In this document: piece by piece, positions 27,984 through 36,617 of the stretch
How positions within the stretch are numbered: the first letter of the stretch is position 1
Layout: every line of letters begins with the position of its first letter
Assembly (NCBI RefSeq): GCF_000812945.1
Contig: NZ_JSYM01000001.1
Span: forward strand, 1,550,001 to 1,614,000
Origin: Flavobacterium sp. AED
Lineage (GTDB): Bacteria; Bacteroidota; Bacteroidia; Flavobacteriales; Flavobacteriaceae
Direction: 5' to 3'
DNA length: 64,000 nt
Program-made: the position numbers and the translations under genes
Notes under the pieces: generated by a model
What the model was told of the DNA's origin: nothing
The model's database searches: none
Seen by the model: the letters and a program-made list of their open reading frames with translations, nothing else

Positions 27984-28571
27984 ATGGAGATTACAATGAC
28001 AACAGATGAACATAAATCGAGAACAGCGCGATCATATAAATTGATATTGTTGTTTGCTATGGTTAGTATGACTATGATGTTTGCAGGACTTACAAGTGCT
28101 TTTGTGGTAAGTAAATCTAGAGCCGACTGGTTGAAAGATTTTCAATTGCCTACGGCATTTTATTTTAGTACGGTTGCAATCATCGGATGCAGTATTACTT
28201 TTCATTTGGCAAAAAAAGCGATTCAAAAAGACAAACAAAGTGCAACTACTGCATTTCTTTTGTCTACTTTAGCATTGGGAATATTATTTGTTATTTTACA
28301 GTTTGTAGGTTTTGGTCAGATCGTTGCTAATGGGTATTATTTTACCGGAAGTGAAAGTTCTATAACGACTACTTTTCTGTATATTGTAACGGTTGTGCAC
28401 CTAATTCACCTTGCTGGTGGGTTAATTTCACTTCTAATTATAATTTATAATCATTTTAAACAAAAATACAATTCAACTCAAACTCTTGGAATTGAACTAG
28501 GTGCGATGTACTGGCACTTTCTTGATTTCTTATGGGTTTATTTATTTTTATTTTTATATTTCTTTAAATAA
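27984..28571 (+). CDS. Cytochrome c oxidase subunit III, short form
   Basis: A 195-residue membrane protein with five predicted helices, ending in GAMYWHFLDFLWVYLFLFLYFFK, the WHFxDxxW motif of heme-copper oxidase subunit III. HLIHLAGGLISL is the usual helix before it. The length is typical of the short subunit III found in caa3-type oxidases. It is followed 42 bases later by a second subunit III gene. Subunits I and II are not in this window. Confidence 0.9.
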   Translation: MEITMTTDEHKSRTARSYKLILLFAMVSMTMMFAGLTSAFVVSKSRADWLKDFQLPTAFYFSTVAIIGCSITFHLAKKAIQKDKQSATTAFLLSTLALGILFVILQFVGFGQIVANGYYFTGSESSITTTFLYIVTVVHLIHLAGGLISLLIIIYNHFKQKYNSTQTLGIELGAMYWHFLDFLWVYLFLFLYFFK

Positions 28572-28613
28572 TAAAAAAACGTAAATTTGGGAACTTTTTA
28601 ACGAATAACTTAT

Positions 28614-29591
28614 ATGGAAGCGACAGTTACTACTGCAAATAGTGAAGGAAAAACTTGGGGAGGCGGCACAGAGCCAATGGGAGCAGATTATGGCAAATTA
28701 ATGATGTGGTTTTTTATCGTATCAGATGCCTTAACATTCTCTGGATTTCTAGCAGCTTATGGTTTTTCTAGATTTAAATTTATTGAAACTTGGCCTTTAG
28801 CCGATGAAGTGTTTACTCACTTCCCATTCATGCACGGTGTCTCGGCCCCGATGTATTACGTGGCATTTATGACGTTTATTTTGATTTTTTCATCTGTAAC
28901 GATGGTTTTAGCAGTTGATGCGGGGCATCAGATGAAAAAAGACAAAGTGACAATATATTTGTTTTTAACAATCATCGGAGGTATTATTTTCGTTGGTTCA
29001 CAAGCTTGGGAATGGAAAAACTTTATTAAAGGGGAGTATGGTGCTATTGAAACAAAAGGAGGTAGTTTACTTCAGTTTGTTGATAAAGAAGGTCACCGTG
29101 TAGCTTTAGCTGATTTTGCTGCAACTTTGCCTGAAGATAGAGAGCAATTGACAAGAAATAAAGGAAAGTGGTTTATGGATGAGGCGGCTATTTCGACTTA
29201 TTCTGTAGCTGAAGTTCAAGCTGGTTTCAAAGCACATCCTGATCTTTTGATTAGAACAGAAACCATCACTGCTGAAAAGAAGAAAACTATTCTTTCAAGA
29301 AAAGATTCTGAATTGAGATTGACTCAAGCCAGTTTAGTTATTGAAGGAGCAAATTTAACCCACAACGAATACGGAAGTAAATTATTTGCTGATTTCTTTT
29401 TCTTTATAACAGGATTTCACGGTTTTCACGTATTTTCTGGGATAATCATTAACATCATTATATTTTTCAATGTTCTAGTAGGAACTTATGAGAAAAGAGG
29501 AAGTTATGAAATGGTTGAAAAAGTGGGGTTATACTGGCACTTTGTCGATTTAGTTTGGGTATTTGTATTTACGTTTTTCTACTTAGTTTAA
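28614..29591 (+). CDS. Cytochrome c oxidase subunit III, long form with soluble insertion
   Basis: A 325-residue subunit III paralogue. The last helices carry FFFFITGFHGFHVFSG (about residues 261-276) and GLYWHFVDLVWVFVFTFFYLV, both diagnostic. Between the helix ending GSQAWEWKNF (about 137) and the next one lies a charged, non-membrane insertion of about 110 residues (142-252), absent from the short form next door. Both genes and the subunit IV gene that follows are on the same strand with short gaps, so they should form one oxidase complex. Confidence 0.9.
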   Translation: MEATVTTANSEGKTWGGGTEPMGADYGKLMMWFFIVSDALTFSGFLAAYGFSRFKFIETWPLADEVFTHFPFMHGVSAPMYYVAFMTFILIFSSVTMVLAVDAGHQMKKDKVTIYLFLTIIGGIIFVGSQAWEWKNFIKGEYGAIETKGGSLLQFVDKEGHRVALADFAATLPEDREQLTRNKGKWFMDEAAISTYSVAEVQAGFKAHPDLLIRTETITAEKKKTILSRKDSELRLTQASLVIEGANLTHNEYGSKLFADFFFFITGFHGFHVFSGIIINIIIFFNVLVGTYEKRGSYEMVEKVGLYWHFVDLVWVFVFTFFYLV

Positions 29592-29607
29592 TTTTAGATT
29601 TATCATT

Positions 29608-29958
29608 ATGTCACACGAACATGTTTCTAATACAAAAAGAATTTGGACGGTTTTCGGTCTTTTGTCTGTAATAACTATTGTTGAAGTAATTTTTGGTATT
29701 ATTAAGCCAGATGCTCTTCATATGAATAGTTTCATGGCGATGAGTTTGTTAAACTGGTTATTCATAATCTTAACACTTGTAAAAGCATATTTTATTGTAT
29801 GGGCCTTCATGCACATGGAAGGAGAGAAAAGTACTTTAAGAAATGCAGTTGTTTTACCAGTAATTTTTTTAATATTATATTTGCTTTTCATTCTTTTGAC
29901 TGAAGGGAATTATATTTATGAGGTTTTTAAGAATTCTACGATTAAATGGAATTTTTAA
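29608..29958 (+). CDS. Cytochrome c oxidase subunit IV family protein
   Basis: A 116-residue protein with three membrane helices; it contains VVEIFGI-like first helix residues, AYFIVWAFMHMEGEKSTLRNAV and a final helix, the pattern of the bacterial COX4/CyoD-like subunit. It is 16 bases downstream of the long subunit III gene and is followed by a terminator, so it closes the oxidase subunit group. Confidence 0.85.
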   Translation: MSHEHVSNTKRIWTVFGLLSVITIVEVIFGIIKPDALHMNSFMAMSLLNWLFIILTLVKAYFIVWAFMHMEGEKSTLRNAVVLPVIFLILYLLFILLTEGNYIYEVFKNSTIKWNF

Positions 29959-29972
29959 CAAGATATTAATTC

Positions 29973-30004
29973 AAAAAAAGGGTACGCATTGCGTGCCTTT
30001 TTTT
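29973..30004 (+). terminator. Terminator after the oxidase subunit genes
   Basis: GGTACGC (29981-29987) pairs with GCGTGCC (29991-29997, one G-T pair) across a three-base loop, flanked by seven A and seven T. Its T run touches the next promoter element. Confidence 0.85.
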
Positions 30005-30011
30005 ATTTTTG
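30004..30011 (+). promoter_or_regulatory. Promoter -7 element fused to the terminator T run
   Basis: TATTTTTG matches TAnnTTTG and begins with the last T of the preceding terminator, 22 bases before the next start codon. No -33 TTG at good spacing. Confidence 0.4.
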
Positions 30012-30033
30012 TACTTTAAATTTTATCATTGCA

Positions 30034-30675
30034 ATGAAAAAAAATATTGTTCTTTTTGTTCTTTTTATTTTGCCTATTGTAGCTTATCTTTTTTTTGCAT
30101 CAGGTATAAATAGTTTTACTAAGTTGCCTATTATTACTCCTAAGGTTGCTGATTTTGGCAACTGGGAATCATTAAAAGGAGAAAAAGTTAGTTTGAATAA
30201 TAAAATAACCATTTTAGGTTTTTCTGGTACAGAGATTCTGAAAAACAGAGGTAATTTTTTTAATTTAAATGAAAAAATATACCAGCAATACCATACGTTC
30301 AAAGATTTGCAATTTGTTGTAATTTGTCCTTTAGGAACTGAAAAGGATGCCAAAAAAGTGGTAGATGCTTTAGGTGCTTTTACGGATGTTAGTCAATGGC
30401 ATTTTGTATTTACTTCACCTCAAGAAATCAATAATTATTACGATCAACTTAAACTGGTTGGAAAATTAGATAAAAATTTAGGAACTCCAAATGTTTATAT
30501 TATAGACAAAGTAAGAAATCTTAGGGGAAGAAAGAAAAATAAAGAATACAAAGAAGGGTATGATACATTTCATCCAGCTGATTTGAGCAACGAGATGCTT
30601 GATGACTTCAAAGTTATTTTGTATGAATACCGCGCAGCTCTTAAAAAAAATCATAATGCAACTAAAGAACTTTAA
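30034..30675 (+). CDS. SCO-like thioredoxin-fold protein lacking the copper site
   Basis: A 213-residue protein with an N-terminal membrane anchor (MKKNIVLFVLFILPIVAYLFFA) and a thioredoxin-like region: KITILGFSGTEIL aligns in position with the strand before the CxxxC of SCO proteins, and GTPNVYIIDKVRNLRGR with the later strand. The CxxxC copper motif is absent; the only Cys is in VVICPLG. The ATG at 30034 is chosen because an upstream ATG at 29989 lies inside the terminator. It is 12 bases ahead of the true SCO gene and probably arose by duplication. A structural or assembly role without copper binding is inferred. Confidence 0.65.
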   Translation: MKKNIVLFVLFILPIVAYLFFASGINSFTKLPIITPKVADFGNWESLKGEKVSLNNKITILGFSGTEILKNRGNFFNLNEKIYQQYHTFKDLQFVVICPLGTEKDAKKVVDALGAFTDVSQWHFVFTSPQEINNYYDQLKLVGKLDKNLGTPNVYIIDKVRNLRGRKKNKEYKEGYDTFHPADLSNEMLDDFKVILYEYRAALKKNHNATKEL

Positions 30676-30687
30676 TTCTTAGAAATA

Positions 30688-31374
30688 ATGCTTAAAAACA
30701 AGTCTTACATTGGAATCTCCTTTATTATTTTACTTTTTGGGATTTATGCAGTACCAAAAATAATTGATAGAATACAAAACAATGATGTTGTAAAAGGGGA
30801 TCGTTTGGACAAAGTTGGTTTAACTACTAAAAACGATGATAAATTAGTTAAAATCGGTCCTGCTCCAAAATTTGAATTAGTCAATCAGGATAATATAAAA
30901 ATTACTAATGAGACCTATAAAGGTAAAGTTTATGTCTTAGAATTTTTCTTTACAACTTGTCCTTCTATTTGTCCAAAGATGAATTTGAGCATGTTGGCCA
31001 TAGAAAATAGTTTTTTTGGAAACCCTAATTTTGGAATTGTTTCCATTACTATTGATCCGGCGCATGATACTCCGGCTATTTTGAAAGCGCATGCTAAATT
31101 ATTAGGAGTAAAATCGTCTAATTGGAATTTTCTGACGGGAGATAAAGATTATATTTTTGGTATTGCCAATAAAGGTTTTAATCTTTATGTTGGAGAAAAC
31201 AGTAAAGTAAGTGGTGGTTTTGAGCATTCAGGATTGTTTGCCTTAATTGATAAAAATGGTACGATCCGTTGTAGAAAGGATGATTTTGGAAATCCAATTT
31301 TATATTACGATGGATTAGATAAAAAAGGGGTTAGAGATATTCAACAAGATATTAATATTTTATTAAAAGATTAA
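30688..31374 (+). CDS. SCO1/SenC family copper chaperone
   Basis: A 228-residue membrane-anchored thioredoxin-fold protein with the copper ligands Cys91 and Cys95 (TTCPSICPKMN) and His180 (GGFEHSG). SITIDPAHDTPAILKAHA is another family signature. SCO proteins deliver copper to the CuA site of cytochrome oxidase subunit II or reduce its cysteines. The position among oxidase genes fits. Start ATG at 30688, with the DUF420 gene two bases beyond the stop. Confidence 0.93.
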   Translation: MLKNKSYIGISFIILLFGIYAVPKIIDRIQNNDVVKGDRLDKVGLTTKNDDKLVKIGPAPKFELVNQDNIKITNETYKGKVYVLEFFFTTCPSICPKMNLSMLAIENSFFGNPNFGIVSITIDPAHDTPAILKAHAKLLGVKSSNWNFLTGDKDYIFGIANKGFNLYVGENSKVSGGFEHSGLFALIDKNGTIRCRKDDFGNPILYYDGLDKKGVRDIQQDINILLKD

Positions 31375-31376
31375 AG

Positions 31377-31919
31377 ATGGAAGATAATTCACTTGAACAA
31401 AAATTTAGCAAATTTATTATAATTGTTTCAATTGTAATTCCTGTTGTTGTAGCTATTCTCTTTGGAGTGAAACTAAAAGATTTTGGTTACAATGTGGAGC
31501 CGCTTTCTTTTTTACCAGCTATTTATGCGACTACAAATGGATTAACGGCTATTATTTTAGTAGCTTCTGTAATTGCAATCAAAAATGGCAAAAGAAAACT
31601 TCACGAACAGTTAATGACAAGTGCAATAGCGCTGTCAGTAGCTTTTCTGGTAATGTATGTAGCTTATCATATGACTGCTGATTCTACTAAATTTGGTGGA
31701 GAAGGAGCTATTAGATATGTATATTTCTTTCTTTTGATAACGCACATTATCTTATCGATTGCGATTATTCCTCTTGTTATGATTACTTATGTTAGAGCTT
31801 TGGCTGCTAAATTTGATAAACACAAAAAAATTGCTAAAATTACATTTCCTATTTGGTTGTATGTTGCTGTTACCGGTGTAGTTGTTTATTTAATGATTTC
31901 GCCATATTATGTTCAATAA
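31377..31919 (+). CDS. DUF420 membrane protein of the oxidase cluster
   Basis: A 180-residue protein with five hydrophobic helices. LPAIYATTNGLTAIILVASVIAIKNGKRKLHEQLMTSAI is the DUF420 signature, with His residues in the second and fourth helices (KLHEQL, YHMT, ITHIIL). DUF420 proteins occur next to heme-copper oxidase genes and are thought to help oxidase assembly. It is two bases after SCO and seven before the next gene. Confidence 0.85.
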   Translation: MEDNSLEQKFSKFIIIVSIVIPVVVAILFGVKLKDFGYNVEPLSFLPAIYATTNGLTAIILVASVIAIKNGKRKLHEQLMTSAIALSVAFLVMYVAYHMTADSTKFGGEGAIRYVYFFLLITHIILSIAIIPLVMITYVRALAAKFDKHKKIAKITFPIWLYVAVTGVVVYLMISPYYVQ

Positions 31920-31926
31920 AGATAAA

Positions 31927-32178
31927 ATGAAAAAGATTACAACAATACGGTTTTCAAGATTTGTAAAGACGAGTTTCTTTCTTCTGCTGTGTTTTTTTTT
32001 ATACTTACCTACAAATGCTCAATGTGCGATGTGTCGTGCAGCATTATCTGGTGAAGGGAATAAAGTTAAAGCAGCAGCAGTAAATGACGGAATTGTTTAT
32101 TTAATGGTCATTCCTTATCTTCTTGTTGGAGCTATTGGTTATGCAGTTTATCGTATGAGAAAGAATAAATCAAAATAG
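31927..32178 (+). CDS. Small exported protein with CAMC motif and one membrane helix
   Basis: An 83-residue protein: signal sequence ending TNAQ, then CAMCRAALSGEGNKVKAAAVNDGIVYLMVIPYLLVGAIGYAVYRMRKNKSK. The mature N-terminus would begin almost at the CxxC pair, followed by one membrane helix and a basic tail. The family is common next to DUF420 and SCO genes in Bacteroidota but has no known function that I can name; metal or heme handling is a guess from the CxxC. The start at 31927 avoids overlap with DUF420; one at 31909 is also possible. Confidence 0.75.
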   Translation: MKKITTIRFSRFVKTSFFLLLCFFLYLPTNAQCAMCRAALSGEGNKVKAAAVNDGIVYLMVIPYLLVGAIGYAVYRMRKNKSK

Positions 32179-32188
32179 CTTTTCAATA

Positions 32189-33598
32189 TTATTTTAAACC
32201 GTCAACCGAAACATTTACCGTTCCTTTTACTTTTATAAAAGCAATGATAGCCTGATTGGTTAGTTCAATTTTTTGAAATTGAATGTCTTCCATTTTTCCA
32301 TTTACAAAAACACCTGGCATTGGTGAATAATTTTTCAAATAATTCATCATGCTTTGTTTGCCTTCGTCTAAATTTGGTTTTATGGAATAGCGACAGCTTT
32401 GTTGGATTTTTCTTAAAACTAATCCCTGAGCAAGCCAGTTAGCTGTACGTATTAATTTGTTCTTTGTGTCCAATGCATAATCTAATTTGTCAAAAAACAC
32501 TTCTTTCGTTTTATCATTATATTGAGGAAAACCTGTCAAATAAATAGTTCCATTTACAGATCCCAATACATCTAAAGCAATTATCATTTTGCCGTTTTTG
32601 TGCCAAATAGCTACATTTTGAACTTTGACTTTCTTGCTTCCTGAGCCAAATTCCTGTCCAGAGAAATTGGTAGTCATTATTTTTGAAGCTTCTTCATAAG
32701 TTGAAACTGCAACGATATTTGCCGTAATATCTTCGGGAATTTTGATGACGGGTTTCAAAGCAATTTTGTTTTTGTCAAATTTTGATTCCGGTTTCTTGCC
32801 TATCAATGTTTCCATAGTACACTTCATACCCATGTCTAATAAAAAGGTGTCGTTTTTTAGTTTGGCAGTAGTAGAATAGATTTCAATAGGAATAATACGA
32901 AACCAGCTTTCATATTCCTCATTCATTTGAAAAGGAGTGCAAATTTTCTCTAATGCTGATAGGACATTAGGTTTGAAATCCATAGATTTTGCTATAGCAT
33001 CATCTATCTTTTTTTCAATTTTAGATTTAAAAAGTTTGATTCCGGGATTGATCAAGTACGTTACAGGGACATTTTTTCCAAAAACGGTCATTGTTGGACT
33101 TTCGTTCCAGTCTAATGATTTTAGTTCTGTTTTAGTATTTAGCTTCCAATTAATCAAGCCGGTATCGCTTATTAAAGTCACTACGCCATCAAGATTAAAT
33201 TCCCGAGTGTCATAAAATTCAACACCCATTTTTTTTGTGCCAATTCTATATTTCACTATAGCCTTGAGTGGTAGAATAGTCTTTATTTTTTCTCCAGAAA
33301 CTCCTTTGTCATTTGTAATGGTAATTGGGGCTTGTTTCCAAACTTTCATTTCTATGTCGTCATCCTTAATATTGTTGTCCTCATAGATTAGTCCATTTAA
33401 GATTGAGTTTGTTTGGTTTTCAATATCTTTTAACTTTATGCTAATTGGTAAATTAATAAAAGAGGGAATGTTTTCGTAAACTAATGGAACAGCATCGTCA
33501 GGTTCAGGTTTTAAAGCAGCTATTTTTTGTGAAGTGGAGCAACCGGAAATCAATAAGATAAAGACTATAGGAAGTAAGAATGAAAAGAATTTCAGCAT
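32189..33598 (-). CDS. DUF4403 family lipoprotein
   Basis: A 469-residue protein with a lipobox (LLISGC) at the N-terminus. The body contains PSFINLPISIKLKDIENQTN near residue 46 and paired beta-rich halves, the pattern of DUF4403, which resembles lipid-binding TULIP/BPI-like folds. It should sit in the periplasm or outer membrane; the function is unknown. It converges with the CAMC protein gene (10 bases between stops) and has its own promoter upstream. Confidence 0.8.
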   Translation of the reverse strand: MLKFFSFLLPIVFILLISGCSTSQKIAALKPEPDDAVPLVYENIPSFINLPISIKLKDIENQTNSILNGLIYEDNNIKDDDIEMKVWKQAPITITNDKGVSGEKIKTILPLKAIVKYRIGTKKMGVEFYDTREFNLDGVVTLISDTGLINWKLNTKTELKSLDWNESPTMTVFGKNVPVTYLINPGIKLFKSKIEKKIDDAIAKSMDFKPNVLSALEKICTPFQMNEEYESWFRIIPIEIYSTTAKLKNDTFLLDMGMKCTMETLIGKKPESKFDKNKIALKPVIKIPEDITANIVAVSTYEEASKIMTTNFSGQEFGSGSKKVKVQNVAIWHKNGKMIIALDVLGSVNGTIYLTGFPQYNDKTKEVFFDKLDYALDTKNKLIRTANWLAQGLVLRKIQQSCRYSIKPNLDEGKQSMMNYLKNYSPMPGVFVNGKMEDIQFQKIELTNQAIIAFIKVKGTVNVSVDGLK

Positions 33599-33632
33599 TT
33601 TATTTTAGTTTAAAAAAGCAAAATTAACAAAA

Positions 33633-33662
33633 CAAATATATTTTTAGCATTTTTTGTAACAA
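33633..33662 (-). promoter_or_regulatory. Promoter of the DUF4403 gene
   Basis: On the minus strand TTG (33662-33660), 19 bases, then TATATTTG (33640-33633): a full Bacteroidota promoter 35 bases before the start codon. Confidence 0.65.
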
Positions 33663-33750
33663 ATGCTAATTTTCAAAGTCTAATTGTTTTTATAACGGGT
33701 TCTGGTATGAATTATTTTATAATATTTCCAAGTTCTTTAATAGAAAAAGT

Positions 33751-33758
33751 TAAATTTG
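33751..33758 (+). promoter_or_regulatory. Promoter -7 element of the TolC-type gene
   Basis: TAAATTTG matches TAnnTTTG, 34 bases before the ATG at 33793. This placement argues against the upstream GTG at 33766. Confidence 0.5.
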
Positions 33759-33792
33759 TTTAGCAGTGATACTGCACTTTTATTCGAAATAT

Positions 33793-35229
33793 ATGGGAAA
33801 AAGAAGTTTTCTTAGTTTAATTCTAATGTTAGTTTTTAGCATTACTATTCAGGCACAATCTAAAAAGTGGACCTTAGAAGAATGTGTAAAATATGCGATA
33901 CAAAACAATATTTCAATCAAGCAAACCGAATTAGATTCTAAAACGGCTGCAATTGATAAAAAAGGCGCAATAGGAAATTTTCTTCCTTCTTTAAATGCTA
34001 ATGCGTCACATTCTTGGAATATTGGGTTGAATCAGGATATTACAACAGGACTTTTACAAAATAAAACAACTCAGTTTACCTCTGCAGGAGCAAATATTGG
34101 GATTGATATTTATAAAGGCTTGCAAAACCAAAATACACTTCGCAAAGCCAATCTTTCGATAGTAGCAGCTAAATATCAATTGCAAAAAATGCAGGAAGAT
34201 GTAGCGCTAAATGTTGCTAATGCCTTTTTGCAGATTCTTTTTAATAAAGAGAATTTAAAAGTACAACAGGAACAATTAGGCATCAATCAAAAACAATATT
34301 CTCGTTCAGAAGAATTAGTTAATGCGGGATCAATTCCTCGCGGAGATTTGTTAGATATAAAAGCAACTGTAGCTTCTAATAATCAAAATGTTATTGCAGC
34401 TGAGAATGCTTTGTTAATTTCAAAATTGAGTTTAGCTCAGTTATTACAATTAAAAGAATTTGAGAGTTTTGATATCATTGATGATACTAATGCTAAAGAT
34501 GAAAACAATATTTTAGCACAAACTCCAGCAGCAATCTATGATAAAGCAAAAGAAAATAAAATCGAATTGAAAATTGCCAAAACCAATTTGGAAATAGCTG
34601 AAAAAAATGTTGCGATTGCAAAAGGGGCTTTTCAACCAACTCTTCAAGGATTCTATAGTTTTAGTTCTAGGGTTGCTTATAGTGACAGAGTTGTAGGTGT
34701 TCAACCTAATACTTCAAATCCTACATCTATAGTTGGATATGTACAAGGAACAAATCAAAATGTTTTGCAAAATAATTTTTCTCCTGTATTAGGAAATGCA
34801 TTGCCATTTTGGGATCAATTTAGCAATAATAAAGGGCAATCTTTTGGAGCACAATTGTCTGTTCCAATTTTTAATGGTTTTTCAGCAAGAAATAATGTAG
34901 AACGTTCAAAAGTAAGTTTAGAGAAATCAAAAATTGCATTAGAACAACAGGATTTAGATTTGCAAAGAAATGTTTTTACTGCATTTACAGATGCGAAAGG
35001 CGCTTTAAATGCACATGAATCTTCCATTGTAGCATTAGAATCAAGACAAGAAGCCTATAATTATGCTAAAGAAAAATATGCGGTAGGTTTGATGAATTCT
35101 TTTGATTTTAATCAATCACAAACGTTGCTTACTAATGCACAATCTGAGGTTCTTAGAACAAAATACGATTACATTTTTAAAATTAAAATTTTAGAATTCT
35201 ATTTTGGAATTCCAATCATTAAAAACTAG
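33793..35229 (+). CDS. TolC family outer-membrane efflux protein
   Basis: A 478-residue protein with a signal peptide ending in IQAQ, followed by two repeated TolC halves rich in long helices, starting W-T-L-E-E-C-V-K-Y-A and ending with KYAVGLMNSFDFNQSQTLLTNAQSE. TolC proteins form the outer-membrane channel of tripartite efflux or type I secretion systems. The ATG at 33793 is chosen because it starts the signal peptide and lies properly downstream of the promoter element. The adaptor gene follows after six bases; no pump gene follows. Confidence 0.92.
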   Translation: MGKRSFLSLILMLVFSITIQAQSKKWTLEECVKYAIQNNISIKQTELDSKTAAIDKKGAIGNFLPSLNANASHSWNIGLNQDITTGLLQNKTTQFTSAGANIGIDIYKGLQNQNTLRKANLSIVAAKYQLQKMQEDVALNVANAFLQILFNKENLKVQQEQLGINQKQYSRSEELVNAGSIPRGDLLDIKATVASNNQNVIAAENALLISKLSLAQLLQLKEFESFDIIDDTNAKDENNILAQTPAAIYDKAKENKIELKIAKTNLEIAEKNVAIAKGAFQPTLQGFYSFSSRVAYSDRVVGVQPNTSNPTSIVGYVQGTNQNVLQNNFSPVLGNALPFWDQFSNNKGQSFGAQLSVPIFNGFSARNNVERSKVSLEKSKIALEQQDLDLQRNVFTAFTDAKGALNAHESSIVALESRQEAYNYAKEKYAVGLMNSFDFNQSQTLLTNAQSEVLRTKYDYIFKIKILEFYFGIPIIKN

Positions 35230-35235
35230 ATTATT

Positions 35236-36540
35236 ATGTCAAAAAAAACAATTTATATCTTAATTGGTAGTGCTGTGGTTATTATTGCATTATTAGTAGT
35301 GCTTTCAAAAAAAGGAATTATTGGAAACAAAGATAAAGGTAAAGAAGTAGAAACAGCCCAAGTTGATGCTACTACAATAGTTGAAACAGTTTCAGCTACA
35401 GGAAAAATTCAGCCAGAAATTGAAGTAAAAATATCCTCAATGGTTTCAGGAGAAATTATTTCCTTACCAATAAAAGAAGGACAAGTAGTCAAAAAAGGAG
35501 ATTTGTTAGTAAAGATAAATCCAGATTTATATACTTCTGGATTAAACAGAACAGTTGCCAATTTATCAGGAACGAAAGCAGGTTTGAGTCAGGCAGATGC
35601 CTCTTTTAAAGAAGCTAAGGCAAGTTATGACAGAAACAAAACGTTATTCGATAAAGGAATTATTTCCAAATCAGATTGGGATAAATCAATTGCCTCATTT
35701 GAGGTTGCAAAAGCAGCAAAGCAAACCGCTTACTTTAATGTTAGAAGTGCTTCTGCTTCGGTTAATGAAGCTCAAGATAATCTTGGCCGAACAATTATTT
35801 ATGCCCCTGCCGATGGAACAGTTTCAGTACTTAACGTAGAGCTTGGCGAACGTGTTTTGGGAACGCAACAAATGGCTGGAACAGAATTGTTGAGAGTAGC
35901 TAACTTAAATAACATGGAAGTTGAAGTTGATGTAAACGAAAATGATATTGTAAAAATAAAAGTGGGTGACGAAGCAAAAGTTGAAGTTGACGCCTATTTG
36001 AAAAAACAGTTTAAAGGAATTGTTACCAGTATTTCTAACTCGGCAAGTTCTTCTTTGACGGCTGATCAAGTAACGAATTTCAAAGTAAAAGTAAGAATAC
36101 TTAAAGAATCGTATCAGGATTTATTAGAAGGAAGACCAGCAGCATATTCTCCTTTTAGACCAGGAATGACCGCAACAGTAGATATTATTACTAAAACAAA
36201 AAAGAATGTATTGTCTGTGCCAATTAGTTCAGTTGTGGTAAAATCAGATACAGCTGCTGTTAAGGAAATAAAAATTGAGGATCCTAAATCTGAGGAGAAA
36301 AAAGTAGCACCTAAAAGTGATAAGAAATTTGAATGTGTTTTTGTTAAAGTAGGCGATAAAGCTAAAATAAGAATCATTAAAACTGGAATTCAGGATGATA
36401 CAAATATTGAAGTTTTAACTGGACTTAAAAAAGGCGATGTAGTTATTACAGGTCCTTACACTACAGTTTCTAAAGAGCTTAATTCTGGAGATAAAGTGAC
36501 ATTAAAAACAGAAAAAGATAAGGAAGAAAGCAAGAAATAA
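35236..36540 (+). CDS. Periplasmic adaptor (membrane fusion) protein of efflux systems
   Basis: A 434-residue protein with one N-terminal membrane helix (about 5-25). The biotinyl-lipoyl-like halves are at VKISSMVSGEIISLPIKEGQVVKKGDLLVKI (about 60-90) and TIIYAPADGTVSVLNVELGERVLG (about 185-208), separated by a coiled-coil hairpin, then beta-barrel and membrane-proximal domains. This is the HlyD/MacA/RND adaptor layout. It carries a Lys/Glu-rich insertion near residues 345-370 and a charged tail. It pairs with the TolC gene six bases upstream, but the inner-membrane pump is not encoded nearby. Confidence 0.92.
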   Translation: MSKKTIYILIGSAVVIIALLVVLSKKGIIGNKDKGKEVETAQVDATTIVETVSATGKIQPEIEVKISSMVSGEIISLPIKEGQVVKKGDLLVKINPDLYTSGLNRTVANLSGTKAGLSQADASFKEAKASYDRNKTLFDKGIISKSDWDKSIASFEVAKAAKQTAYFNVRSASASVNEAQDNLGRTIIYAPADGTVSVLNVELGERVLGTQQMAGTELLRVANLNNMEVEVDVNENDIVKIKVGDEAKVEVDAYLKKQFKGIVTSISNSASSSLTADQVTNFKVKVRILKESYQDLLEGRPAAYSPFRPGMTATVDIITKTKKNVLSVPISSVVVKSDTAAVKEIKIEDPKSEEKKVAPKSDKKFECVFVKVGDKAKIRIIKTGIQDDTNIEVLTGLKKGDVVITGPYTTVSKELNSGDKVTLKTEKDKEESKK

Positions 36541-36553
36541 TACATAAAGTACA

Positions 36554-36602
36554 TATATTTGAAAATCACAATTATAAATTTTATTTTATGGTTGTGATTT
36601 TC
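36554..36602 (+). promoter_or_regulatory. tsaB leader: -7 element and 11-base inverted repeat
   Basis: TATATTTG at 36554-36561 matches the -7 consensus. GAAAATCACAA (36561-36571) is repeated inverted as TTGTGATTTTC (36592-36602) across a 20-base AT-rich loop. The hairpin could end the efflux operon or act as a binding site; no T run follows. Confidence 0.4.
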
Positions 36603-36617
36603 ACGTTAAAAATAAAA

